DNA of 64,000 nt from Dactylorhiza incarnata (GCA_033032865.1 JAWHQI010000019.1:17898001-17962000), one strand, 5' to 3'. Shown: positions 48,483-60,300, counted from the stretch's first letter. Notes: generated by a model not told the origin, from the letters alone. Made by a program: numbers and translations.

Positions 48483-48937
48483 TATAGCACTGTGCATCTT
48501 CAACGACTATCTGCACGACCTCTCTTTCCCATGCTGATAAAGGCATTACTTTATCACTTTTTGCGCCCTTTTCAAACTCTGGGCGGCGCCAGTCAATGGG
48601 TAACATGCTTGACTCTGCCTCAGCGGATCCGTTGAGACGGCTCCTTGTCTCAGCAGATTGGCACAAGCTGAGACATCTACTCCTTTTCAACGGTTCTGTT
48701 GAGATGGCTCCTCGGCTCAGCCGATCTGACCTTTCATCTCAGCGGTTCAGCTGAGACAAATCTCCATCTCTTAGGAGTTGATTTCTCCTGTTCTTAGGTC
48801 ATGATTGGCCCTTTCTCTTTGAGTCACCTAAGCCTGTATATCTTACAAAAATATGGCTTTATCAAATATATCTTGTACTTAGCATTGCATAGTGACCCCT
48901 CTTCAAATCAAGGGAATTTGAGGGCAAATTCCCAACA
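48483..48937 (-). repeat. D 3' LTR, part 2 (U3 side)
   Basis: It continues the LTR after B; 48488 onward matches the end of the window (63918-64000). It ends in CCCAACA (minus-strand start TGTTGGG) next to the polypurine tract. It holds repeated CTCAGCGG, GTTGAGAC and CAGCTGAGAC words (48605-48760) upstream of the TATA box in D's direction. Confidence 0.9.
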
Positions 48938-48952
48938 ATCTCCCCCTATTTG
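48938..48952 (-). other. Polypurine tract of D
   Basis: The minus strand reads CAAATAGGGGGAGAT directly before the LTR start TGTTGGGAATTTG. It sets the 3' LTR border. Confidence 0.88.
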
Positions 48953-49223
48953 AAGAGGACAAAACACATGCCAATGCTAAGTAGCTTCTTAATCAAAAAT
49001 ATGTCATTTTACTGAAATTGATTAAATAAGTGGAGATTATGACATTTCATGACACATATTGCTTGAGTAAATATATGTTGATATTAACAGTTTCTTATTT
49101 ACACCAAGCATCATTAGATACACATATCAACAACTCATGAAGACACATCATATATATGTCCATTATATAATGACTCAGCATTTCTTCATTACTATATGTA
49201 CTATGCACAGGATACTTAGTAAC
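48953..49223 (-). other. D 3' non-coding spacer with left copy of a 115-bp repeat
   Basis: AT-rich, no ORF. Positions 49110-49224 recur at 53846-53960 with three mismatches, flanking element E. Confidence 0.8.
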
Positions 49224-52200
49224 TGTTGGAACCTTAGTTTTTATATGAGTTAGGATCCATCTTTAATGTCTAAGTTTCTATCATAACACATCTTATAACT
49301 TAGATCAAATCCCATTAAGATAGAAGGCTGAAAATATATATAATTAATAGGCTGAGAAAATAAGAGAAAGATAAAAATTATATATGTTCTCTGCGTTCGA
49401 CGAACGACTATCTACGTTCGACGAACGGCGCTCTGTGGTCGACGAATGGTATTCATTCTGCGCTCGACAAAATCCAACCGGCTCAGCGCTCGACGATCCC
49501 ATCTCAGCGGTTCAGCGGTCGATGAACAGATTGTCTCAGCAGTCGACGAACAGACCCCAGTTCAGTGGTCGACGAATAGATAGTCTCAGTGGTCGACGAA
49601 CAGACCGCGTCTCAGCGGTCGACGAAAAGATGTGTTCGACGAACTCAAGTCTGCGTTCGACGAACAGCTCAATATCTCATCGGTTGACGATCCATTCCGT
49701 CTCAGCGGTCGACGAATCCTTCTGTTCGACGAACTCAAGTCTGCGTTCGACGAATCTTCAACAGAAGCTCAGAACGATGAATTAAATGATCAGATCGACG
49801 AGCGTGAAGCTGAGCTCGATGAAATATTTTTAGCATTATTTTAATATCATTCTCAGTTCGACTAATATTATATATGCTGATAGAGCAATATATTGAATAG
49901 TTTCAAATTATATATTGCTGCCTTTCCTTTGTTTGAATTAGCCATTGCAGGCATTAAATGTTATAGCCATTACAGATAAGCTAAAGATGGCAATTTATGT
50001 TCTCGAGGATCTAGGAAATTAAAGAGACATTATCTCTTTCTTCTCTTGTCGGCAAGAATTCAAATCAACCAAACTGTTGGAACAACCCTATTACTGATTT
50101 GGGCTAGGATCACTATGTGTCGAACTAAGGATCAAGTTGACCCCATTGTATAGTTTAAGGGTCAAGTTTTTAGGCTGTTAGAATTGCTAGAACTTAAGGA
50201 AAATTTAAGTTCCTAGTGTTCGACAAATGTCGAGTGGCGTTCGACGAATGCCTAGCATCGTTCGACGAATTTGTCTCAGCAGACTGAAGTATTATAGCCA
50301 GTTCTGGCGCTCGACATTCTCTGAGCAGCGTTCGACAAATGGCGAGCAGCGTTCGATGAATTCCAGCCAGAGCTCGACAAATTCTATATTAAAAGCTCAG
50401 TTCGACAAATACAAGTCCAGATTATTTATATCAATTATTTGTCAATACTCTGAACACAGATCGACGACTCCAATGGATATATTCAATACTTTTGGACGTA
50501 TTCAAGGCAGGCAAGTAAGGATATTATATTATTCAAATATATTCCTTATTTCTTTTGTTCCAAGACAAAGATAGTCGTTGACATTTAATGCTAAGGAGTT
50601 TTTCACGGCTAAGGAATTAAAGGACCTGACAAAATCGTTTTGTCTTTGTTGTCATTCCAAGATAGATTTAAAGACAGATTATTCTATTCCAAAAATAGAA
50701 TATATCAAGACAGACATTCTTGTCTTATCTCACTCGACAGAATTCAAATTAACATTCTTTTCAGAATACAGAAAGATAACAACATGGATAGGAAAAGAAA
50801 GAAGAAGAACATTCAGTGTACTATTCTCAATCTTCTTCTTCCTTAAGTAGCACTCATCTTCTCTCTGAGAACATCATCTTCAAGATCCATCTCTTAGATA
50901 TTCTGCTGCAATTTCATGTCTTCTACAAGAGCAACAAGGAATCTGAAGAACCTGTTCTTCCAGATCTATCTGTTACAGAAGATTTAAGTCTTCAAGAGAA
51001 AGCTTCTCCAACATCTGTCAAATACTTCAATCAGACAGGGGGAGCTTTACAACAAAGTCCACTAGAGTCTTCTCTCAGCATCTTGACAGAGAAGAACACA
51101 ATAACCTTTTCTCACCTCTCTTGTACAGGGTTAATACTCCCTTCAAAAGTGTAGTTCCTTGGTGGCAAGACACCTGATCAAAAAATCACGTTGGTTTTGA
51201 GCACCTGATCAAAATCTCTCTGGTGTGTGGACACCTGATCAAAATCACCTTGGTGTTAGGGCACCTGATCAACCCTCCCAGTGGACTCCTACCAATGGGT
51301 GGTAGAAGAGTGGACTACCCAGATTTATTGGGGAACCACTATAAATTCCTTGTGTCTTCTGGTTATGTTTATTTCTTTGTGCTGTGTTGTGTGCCTTTTA
51401 TTTATTTAGTTATTCTGTTTACATATTTCTCACTCTGCTTACACACATATATATATAACACTATTTTAATTACACTATAAAACTAAGGAAAAGTTTTAAT
51501 ACTCTATTCACCCCCCCCCCCCTCTAAAGTAACTTAAGATCTAACCTCCACTTTCACAAACAGCTCTCCAGAATATATACTCAGAGAGAAGATCTGAGAA
51601 GAATAACAACAAGGAGAAGAAATAAGAAAAGGCAAAACCAGAATGGGAAGAAGGAAATATACATAAGCAAAAAGAAGCAGATCTACAGTGTTCTTGATAA
51701 GAAAAAAATATTATTTATCTTCTTTTTGCTAACTCCTCTTTGTAGATCATCTTTACCCTGAGACACCAATCAAGATCATTTGCTCAGGGATCTAAACTGC
51801 AAGAAGAAGAAAAAGAGTTATTTAAATCAAGAGAAGAAGCCTCCACAAACTGTCATCAATTCAATCAGACAGGGGGAGCTCTTCAACATCATCTACAAAC
51901 ATCCAATCTCAATAACCCATCAGGATCTCTAGAGTCTTCTCAGAAAAGAGAATAACACTATAACTTTTGTTTTCTTTATTCCCCTTTTGTACAGGGTTAT
52001 AGCTCCCTTCAAAAGTTAACTCTCAGTGTCAGGGCACCTTAGCAAAAACCTGTGGTTTGGTTAGAGCACCTAATCAAAAGCTCTCTTGGTTTTTGGGCAC
52101 CTTATCAAAAGCTCATTGGTGTTAGGGCACCTGATCAAAAAACCTAGTGGATTCCTACCAGTGGGTAGAAGGGTAGATGTACCCAGGTTGATTGGGGAAC

Positions 52201-52380
52201 TACTATATTTCTTGTGTCTTCTGGTTTGGTTTGCATTTTGTTCTTGTTGCTGTGCCTGTGCTTTGCCTTCTTTGTGTTTGCTTTTATTACTCACTCAGCA
52301 CTACACATATTCATATATATCATTATTTTGAAATAACTTAAAAAGAGGTTTTAACTTAAAGATCTAAACTCACTTTCAAT
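49224..52380 (+). repeat. E: LTR-like region (about 3.2 kb) with motif array and duplicated leader
   Basis: The start TGTTGGAACC and the end before a primer site suggest a 5' LTR, but no full second copy exists to confirm its length. 49390-50420 hold about 25 copies or near-copies of TTCGACGAA/GTCGACGAA, often preceded by CTCAGCGG. ORFs there are repeat artefacts. Two diverged copies of one block follow (about 50980-51530 and 51830-52380), each with TCAGACAGGGGGAGCT, a series of CACCTGATCAAAA words, then a GTGTCTTCTGGTT stretch. The first copy ends in a C run and TCTAAAG. Confidence 0.6.
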
Positions 52381-52459
52381 TGGTATCAGAGATTGGTTGA
52401 TTATATCAATCACTTTCAACTGATACTCAATTGCACTTTCAATTGGTATCAGAGGGAGG
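52381..52459 (+). other. E: two primer-site copies (tRNA-Met)
   Basis: TGGTATCAGAGATTGG at 52381-52396 and TGGTATCAGAGGGAGG at 52444-52459, both preceded by CTTTCAAT, so a 63-bp stretch is duplicated. The second fits the primer better. Confidence 0.8.
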
Positions 52460-52541
52460 TTGATTCTTTACAGGCTAACACCTGAATCATAAAGATCAAT
52501 TAGTTCTTAATTCTCTTTTAAAAAGGTTTTTCTAAAATCTA

Positions 52542-53363
52542 ATGGCACAAGTAGAATTTTCAAATCCACCAATCTGTAATTTGGATAGATTTTCTTTATG
52601 GCAAGCTAGAATAAGATTATATATGAATGCAATAGATGAAGATATTTACAAATCTATTTTCCCAGGACCTCCATCTTCAATTTCTTCAATAGATGATCAA
52701 GAGAAGTTGAAAAGTGCTGATGCAAAGGCCATGGACATATTGGCTCAATCAATGACAAAAGACATTCTTCAAAGAGTTGCTAATTGCACTTCAGCAAGGG
52801 GCATCTGGAACTCCCTCTCAAGGATGGTAAATGAATATTCTTCCACTTCTTCCACTAACTGCATTTATGATGCAGAACCATTCTCAAGTCTAAGTGAAGA
52901 AGAAGAAGAAGAACAAAAGGCCAGAAGATTCTGCATGTTGGCCATATATGGCTCAAACCACTACTCAGAAGCAGAATCTGAATCTGAATCAGAAAAGGTA
53001 AATGAGGTAACTTCAAATCCCAACTCTACCTCTGAAAATTATAAATCAGATTTTAAAATTCTATATACAGATATAACAAAATCTGAAAAGAAAATTATGA
53101 AAGAGTTAATAAAAATAAATATTTTAGCCCCTGAAAATAATAAACTTAAAGAAAATTTGAAAAACTCAAAAGAACAAATTATTTCTTTAAAAATTAAGTT
53201 TATTAAGGCTGAAAAATTTAACCAATCTTTTAAGGAAATAGAAATTATTTATGTTCAACAAAATCAGAAAAAGCTTTCAAATTTATATTTTAATGAGATT
53301 AAAAGGCCAATATATCTAATTATAAGGCATTTGTTTTTATCTATCTTACACTTTTATAATTAA
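52542..53363 (+). CDS. E: Gag-like protein (273 aa, truncated)
   Basis: The ATG at 52542 opens MAQVEFSNPPICNLDRFSLW, then LWQARIRLYMNAIDED and AMDILAQSMTKDILQRVANC, the N-terminal Gag domain of copia elements. It is followed by an acidic SEEEEEEQKARRF segment, a Ser/Glu-rich part, and a Lys/Glu/Asn-rich coiled coil (about residues 165-235). There is no zinc knuckle. A normal Gag of this group would have a middle domain and knuckle, so an internal part is lost. The frame ends in AT-rich sequence and no pol follows. It could make a partial Gag that co-assembles with a helper's; this is inference. Confidence 0.7.
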   Translation: MAQVEFSNPPICNLDRFSLWQARIRLYMNAIDEDIYKSIFPGPPSSISSIDDQEKLKSADAKAMDILAQSMTKDILQRVANCTSARGIWNSLSRMVNEYSSTSSTNCIYDAEPFSSLSEEEEEEQKARRFCMLAIYGSNHYSEAESESESEKVNEVTSNPNSTSENYKSDFKILYTDITKSEKKIMKELIKINILAPENNKLKENLKNSKEQIISLKIKFIKAEKFNQSFKEIEIIYVQQNQKKLSNLYFNEIKRPIYLIIRHLFLSILHFYN

Positions 53364-53742
53364 ACAGCAATTATAAGATTCATTTAAATTTTTCTATCTT
53401 AAAAATAAAGTCAGATAACTTCACATTCTTACAGATTTTCTCCAAAATCATGTTGAGCATTCTACTCAGATTGCATAGATCAGAAATGATCAGAGCACTA
53501 AGTGTGAGTCTCTTCTAATTAAGGGGATTCTATAGAAAGAAGGTATCAGACAATGTTTTTCTGATTTTAAAAATTCCTTAGAATCCAATAACAGCTGTAG
53601 CAATTCAAAATATTAAAATCCTATTTAAATCAAAATTTTATGGTTAAAACATTTTGAAAAGAACAAATAAATTCTTCAATAATCTCTGACCCTAATGCCT
53701 TAAGTTATTCAATATCTTTTTTATGCTTAGGTATCCTAAACC
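53364..53742 (+). other. E: non-coding stretch after gag
   Basis: AT-rich, no ORF or motif seen. Confidence 0.6.
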
Positions 53743-53845
53743 AAATAGGGGGAGATTGTTAGAAACTAGTCTTAATTTGGATTATGATCCCAACTCAAAT
53801 GGGGGGAGATAGAAATTAAGGTAAACCCATGAAGACTCAGCATAG
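53743..53845 (+). repeat. E: polypurine tract and truncated 3' LTR
   Basis: AAATAGGGGGAGAT (53743-53756) precedes TGTTAGAAACTAG, similar to the LTR start at 49224. Only about 60-90 bases follow. From 53815 the sequence ATTAAGGTAAA and then CATGAAGACTCAGCAT are scrambled pieces of the flanking D sequence. Confidence 0.6.
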
Positions 53846-54111
53846 ATCATTAGATACACATATCAACAACTCATGAAGACGCATCATATATATGTCCATT
53901 ATATAATGACTCAGCATTTCTTCTTTACTATATGTACTATGCACAGGATATTTAGTAACTATTAAGGTAAAGCATAGATATTCAAATGCAACATACGTAC
54001 ATAAACAACAAATGACACAAAGTAATTTTCAGGGAATAAATGGTCATTTCATTCAATTGTCCAAAACAGATATACAATATCAGTTCAAATCACATAGTTA
54101 CATCAAACATC
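53846..54111 (-). other. Right copy of the 115-bp repeat and D spacer
   Basis: 53846-53960 repeats 49110-49224 with three substitutions. Beyond it D's spacer runs to the end of its extra ORF at 54112. Confidence 0.8.
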
Positions 54112-56794
54112 CTAAGGAGCTTCTAAGTATAGACTTTTCTTGGATGAACCCTGGGTTGATCTGGAGCTTTCTCCTGTTTCCATAGACTCCCTTTTCCTTG
54201 CTTCAACAACAGCCCTCATATTTTCCTTCCTTTTGAAGTACAGGAATGGAATTGGAAGATATCTTGGGGGTATCCTTACAGGGGTTTCCCTTCTCACCAG
54301 ATTTTCTTTGTAGATTCTTTCCCTTAGAGACTCCCTCTCAAGATGCTTGATCCATTCAACAGATGAGTAGACATGGTCAATATCCTTGAGTGGATTGCCA
54401 TGGCTAACCCAGTTGTTGACTACAATAGTATCTAGTTCCAGATTATCTTCCTCGGAAAATGGATCATCCACCCTTTCCATCCTCTTCTGGGCCATGTACT
54501 CTTCAGCAGTCTGAATTCCCTCTCTCCTTCTCCTCTTTGCTTCCCACTAATCTTTAATCTGTTCAGATTGACTTTGAAAATCAAAATGTGCAGGTCTGTT
54601 TGGGTTCAGTACCAGAAGATTTAAGGAAATTCTGGTTCCTTGGAGCACCTTCAGACTTGTGGCCTTATGATCATCATTTACCATATTAACAGCTCTGAGG
54701 AGATAATCTTGAATTTCATTGGAGGCATTCTTGACTTCTTCCAGCACTTCCTTGTAGGCTACTTCCTGGTTAGTGTGTAGCTATAGGTGGGCATTCTCTA
54801 GGTTGGTGTCCAACCTCATGTAAGCCTCCTCCAGGTTTTTACATAGCTTGACAACTTTTTCCTCCCCCTTTTTGCTCTCTTCAGATATCTTATTTTCATG
54901 TTCAGAGTGTTGGTCAAGTATAGATTGGGAGAGAGTTTAGAAAGTACTGTCCATATCATCCAGTAAGATATCCTTGGCCTTGTCAATGTGGGACATGACA
55001 TGGCTGTTGGTTGTATTGGCCACTTGCACCATCCTGGCCACTGCCCTCTCCCAGACATTTTCATTCTCACAGACTTTAAGTTTTACATAGGCAATGTCCC
55101 TTGTGGAGTCCCCTTGTTTGTCTTCAATTTTCTTCAGTATAGTGTGTTGGGCAGCAACAGTGTCTTTAGCTAGCTCAAACCATCTAGTCATCTGCTGGAG
55201 GATATGAGCAGATGTTGTTTTGACACCTTGGACCTGAGTATGCAGCTCAGTCCTTAATCAGTCATCCTTGACTCCATTCTCTGTTCACTGGTTTGGATCT
55301 CCTGAGTCAATGCTTCCCATGTAGCATTTAGCTCATCTTTGATTTGGGCAGTGGCACCATGAACTTTTTCTTCAATGTGCTCCTTGACAGACAACATCTG
55401 ACCCTCAATAATGGATTTTATTGAGTTTAGCAGGTCAGATGTGTCCAGCACAGCTGCTGGCCTTCCCTGGGCAATTTCCTTCTCCACTACCTCTTCAGTC
55501 CTATTCTTTTCCTTCTCCACTGCAGGTTCAGGTCTTGGCAGCTCAACAGAGGTAAGTAGAGAGTCTGGCTGTAACTCAACTTCCATGTTGTCAATGATCT
55601 TATTGACCCCTTCCTCAACCTGAGCATTAGCTCTGCCAGCATCTAGGATGTGCTCCACCTCACTAGCACCCCCATCTCCATATTCAGAGTGTGAGCTTTG
55701 CTCCCCCTCACTTCTTGCAGAATCATCTGCTGCTCCAGACCTGGAACCATGCTCCCCCTCACATGGAGCATCCTTGTGTGGAGGACTTTGTCTTGGGGAA
55801 CCTGAAAAGAATGTGATGTGTTAGTTAGACTACTAGTCTTATCTATAGTCTGAGGAGTGTAGATTAACTGTGATCCTGGTTTACCATGGAGAGATGAATT
55901 CCTTGGTTTATCCTTAGCTTGTGAGACAGCTGGATTAGTATTATTTGGAATTGGCTCAGAGTGAGATACAACTCTTCCTTGGGATTCATCCTCCACACTT
56001 GTCCTGGGTACATCTTCACCTTCCACTTCTTCCATGTGGTCGTGTTGTTCATCATCCTTCCTGGATTTCTCAGCACCTTCTACTTCAATCTTCTTTGTCT
56101 TTTTCTTCTCCTTCAGCTCAACCACCACAGAGGGTTGGCTCATGGGGAGTACTCTAGTTGACCTGTCCAATGTCCTGATATCCAATCTTTTCAAGTAGTG
56201 GATATTGACACCTTTGATGGAGGAGAAATGGATTGGGTTTGCCTTTAGTAGGTAGAGTGACAGGATTCTTCCTAAGTTAGGGGACTGCTGACATTCCTTC
56301 AGTCTTTGATAAAGAACATTTCCCCACCTAGTTCTTTTCTTCAAGATGATTCTTGTAACCAGCTCAAATATTGGTTGAGAAATGGTGTCTTGAGAGCCTG
56401 GTTTACAGAGAAGAGCTTTCCCTACAATATCACATAACAACTTGCCCTTTTGATTGAAGAACTTCTTTTTCAGTGATGAGGTCTTGGGGTCATTGTATTC
56501 ACACCAGCTGAGGGCTTGCTTTTTGTCAGTATCTGACACCTTCTCTTCTTCCAAACTAGGCAATTGTAGTGCCTTCTCTAGTCTCTTAGGGGACAACTTC
56601 ACCCTTGTCTCTCCGATTTTAGAAGATAGACCATCCTTAGAGGATGACTGCTTGGCTTTGGAATAAAATTCTAGCACTTCATTCTTGAATATCTGACAAG
56701 GTTCAGATAGCAGGAACTCTAGACCAACTTCAGTGACAAGGTTGATGACACTGAGAATCTCTAGTGAGGCATGGAGAAAGCCATCCCTCACCAA
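54112..56794 (-). pseudogene. D: extra ORF downstream of pol (envelope position), coiled-coil protein
   Basis: Minus strand, about 890 codons in three frames with several stops. The first part (56794-55643, 383 codons open) has an N-terminal domain with FKNEVLEFYSKAKQ, VKLSPKRLEKALQLPSLEEE and RTRWGNVLYQRL, similar in layout to the plant transposon-associated domain found in Athila and Sirevirus extra ORFs. A long charged, low-complexity middle follows. The second part (55658-55254) and third part (55191-54112) are rich in heptad-like Leu/Ile/Val with Glu/Lys, suggesting coiled coils. No clear signal peptide or membrane segment is seen. No in-frame ATG precedes the first conserved residues after the nearest stop, so the start is lost or altered. 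In SIRE1-like elements this position holds the envelope-like ORF; whether it is an envelope is not shown by the sequence. Confidence 0.65.
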
Positions 56795-57310
56795 CTCATA
56801 TCACTCAAACAACTCCTACACGGTCTTGGGTGCTATTTGTGGAAGAGAAGTACGCTGGGACGATGGGTGTGGGGAGTCATCTCGTCGATTGGAGAGGCGC
56901 AAGTGAATGTGAAGAGTCTTTTATCACAGCCGGCTAGTTATATAGGACTAGGAGTAGGTGAGTCTGGAAGTGTTTCAGCGGTTATGAGTGTTAACCTATT
57001 TGTCCCAAAGGATCAGCTGAGAAGGTTCTCAGCTGAGGCCTTAGTCTGCTCTAGTCTATTTTGAGGAGACTTATCCGCTAAGACTGTGTGGCTGTCTCAG
57101 TTGATCAGCTGAGATAGGTCTCAGCTGATATTATATTTTCAAAGAATTTAACATTTTAGGGAGGTTATCTACCCTATCATGTGGACTATTCCTACGGTTT
57201 AAATAAAGTTGATCAATTCATATTTCAATTTTCATAACATTACATATTGTGAGAATTGTACAGTTGAAATCATAAGCAATTTAACAGTGGGTATAGAATC
57301 ATAAGTGAAC
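56795..57310 (-). promoter_or_regulatory. D: spacer between pol and extra ORF with TATA box and CAGCTGAG motifs
   Basis: No gene. On the minus strand, copies of TCAGCTGAGA and related words (57011-57040 and 57095-57135) lie about 70-190 bases upstream of a TATA-like CTATATAACTAG (56934-56945). The same words occur upstream of the TATA box in D's LTR. It could be a promoter for the extra ORF; this is inference. Confidence 0.4.
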
Positions 57311-60300
57311 TCATTCCAAATTCAACATTCCTATGTAAATTTTGAAGGAATTGAATTTGGCCTCATCCAGTGGCTTGGTGAAGATATCAGCTACTTGATT
57401 GTCTGTGGGGACATATTCAAGTTTGATATCTTCACACTCTACATGCTCTTTAATAAAATGGTACCTAATTTCTATATGCCTGGTCCTGCTATGGGAGACA
57501 AGATTTTTGGCAATAGAAATAGCACTGGATGAGTCACACAGCAAGGGAGATTGACTAACCTTGATATTGTAATCCTCCAATTGATGTTGGATCCACAGAA
57601 GTTGAGCACAACAGCTTCCTGTAGCAATATACTCTGACTCAGCTGTGGGTATGGCCACACTGGTTTGCTTTTTGCTGCTCCAAGAGATCAGCCTCCTCCC
57701 TAGGAATTGACAAGTGCCACTTGTGCTTTTCCTATCTTCTTTGCACCCTGCAAAATCTGCATCTGAATAGCCTATCAGTTCAAAGTCATTGTTCCTAGGG
57801 TACCAAAGGCCAAGATTCATGCTGCCCTTGAGGTATCTCAAGATCCTCTTCACAGAGGTGTAGTGAGATTCCTTAGGACAAGCCTGATACCTAGCACAAA
57901 CACATGTAGAATACATAATGTTTGTCCTACTAGCAGTCAAATACAATAAGGATCCAATGATACACCTGTACATGGATTCATCAAAGGACTTCCCCTTTTC
58001 ATCCTTGTCTAGTGATACATTAGATCCCATGGGTGTTCTCGTGGTGGAGGCTGACTCCATCCCAAATTTCTTGATGAGCTCCTTGGTGTACTTAGTCTAG
58101 GAAATGAAAATTCCATCATCAGACTGTTTCACTTGGAGCCCAAGGAAATATTTGAGCTCACCCATACTGTTCATCTCAAACTCCCCTTGCATTAGATTTG
58201 GAAATCTCTTGCAGAGGTTGTCATCAGTGGAACCAAATATTAAGTCATCAACATAGACTAAGAGACACTTGCCCCTTATTTCCCTAAGAAACAATGTGCT
58301 ATCTATCTTTCCCCTCAAGAATTTGTTCTTGATGAGAAAGCTAGACAAGGTCTCATACCAAGCTCTTGGAGCTTGTTTGAGACCATAAAGAACTTTCCTA
58401 AGGAAGTAAACATGAGATGTGAGAGTTGGATGAACAAAACCTGATGGCTGCTCTACATATACTTCCTCTTTCATATTTCTATTTAGGAATGCTGATTTGA
58501 CATCCATTTGGTACACTTTGAAGCCTTTGTGGGCTGCATAGGCAAGGAATAACCTTATGGCCTCCAACCTTGCAACTAGGGCAAAGGTTTGGTCAAAGTC
58601 TACTCCCTCCTCTTGCATATACCCCTTTGCAACAATCCTTGCCTTGTTCTTGATGACTGTCCCATTTTCATCCATCTTGTTCCTGAAGATCCATTTGGTG
58701 CCTATGATATTGTGTCATTGTGGTCTTGGCACCAACTTCCATACTTTGCACCTCATGAATTGCAAGAGTTCTTCCTGCATTGCCTGAATCCAGAATGGAT
58801 CCATGTTGGCCTCTTCAAACTTATTGGGCTCTACCTGTGACAGGAAACTGGGGAACAAGGCCTCATTGTGAGCCATGCTCCTAGTTGTTACACCTTGTTA
58901 AACATCCCCAATGATCTGCTCCAAGGGATGATTTCTGTCAACCCTTAGAGCAAGAGGCAATCTGGCAGCTACTATTTGCTGTTCATTCACTGCATCCTAC
59001 TAAACTTCTTCCAAAGCAGCAGATTCTTCATGCAGCTGAGGATCAGCATCTTGTGCAGCTTCTTCATGGTCAGTTCCAGTTAAAGCTGGAGGGTAACTTG
59101 AGCTTGGTCTGTCCTGAAGGCTCAATTCCTGCAATTTCTCTGAAATTTCTGCACTTGGAGGTTGTCTAGACCATTCCTTATGAACAAGGTCAAATTCATC
59201 AAAGACAACATGCATGGTTTCTTCAACAACATGTGTTGTGTTGCTGAAGACCCTATAGGATCTACTATTAGAGTTGTATCCAACAAGGATACCCACCTTG
59301 CACTTCTCAGCAAACTTGGTGAGGGGTTGTTTCACATTGATCAGGATGTAGCATTTGCAACCAAAGATTCTAAAGTAAGAGATGGTTGGTTATTTGCCCT
59401 TGAGAATTTCATATGGGGTGATACCAAGAGCCTTATTGATGTAGGATCTATTGAGGACATGTCAAGCTGAGCTTACAGCCTCAGCCCAGAAATATTCTGG
59501 GAGAGAGGAGCCACTCAGTAGAGTTCTGCCAGCCTCAATCAAACTTCTGTTCCTTCTCTCAGCCACTCCATTTTGTTGTGGAGTTCTGGAAGAGGAGAAC
59601 TCTTGGGTGATACCAAGATCTTGGCAAAAACTTGTCATGGCTTCAGACTGAAATTATGTGCCATGGTCTGATCTTATTCTGACCACTGAGCACAGCAATT
59701 CATTCTGAATAGCCGTGACAAATGTCTTGAAGACATCCAAGGTATCAGACTTCTTCTTTAAGAAGTGCACCCAGGTATACTTTGAGTGTTCATCAACAAT
59801 CACCAAGGTATACCTCTTCCCATTTAAGCTCTAAATTGACAAAGGACCAAACAACTCCATGTGCAATAGGTAAAGACACCTTTTAGTATCTTTGGAGCCA
59901 ATACTTTTAAAAGTGACCCTTGTTTGCTTCCCCATTTGGCAAGCATGACAAGGGCAACTTTTAATACACTTGATCTTGGGACAGTCCCTCACAAGGTTTT
60001 TGGAAAAGAGCTTGTTCATTGTTTTGTAGTTTATGTGAGCAAGCCTCTTGTGCCATTGGGCACAAAGAGACTCATTCTCATTAGCTACAAGGAAAATAGG
60101 CATAGAGGAATCTATATTAATGAAGTCTAAACTATAGACATTACCATACCTAGTGCCTAAGAGAATGACTTGGTTGTCACTCATCCTTTTTATCAGACAC
60201 TTCTCACTAGTGAATTCTACTACATGACCTAAGTCACATAATTGGCTTATGCTCAACAGGTTGTGTTTTAACCCATCAACATGAGCAATATTGGTGATAG

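Larger units (their letters stand above)
49224..53845 (+). mobile_element. Element E: gag-only copia derivative inserted in D's 3' region
   Basis: It begins TGTTGGAACC, has a long LTR-like leader, two tRNA-Met primer-site copies, a Gag ORF and then directly a polypurine tract followed by TGTTAGAAAC, an LTR start. No protease, integrase or RT is present. The presumed 3' LTR is cut after less than 90 bases. Instead of a 5-bp TSD, 115-bp direct repeats flank it. The Gag resembles Sirevirus Gag in having an acidic, coiled-coil tail. Confidence 0.7.

Noticed and set aside
49384..49844. 133- and 70-residue ORFs with repeated DER/STN words
   Set aside because: They are translations of the TCGACGAA repeat array and have no independent support.
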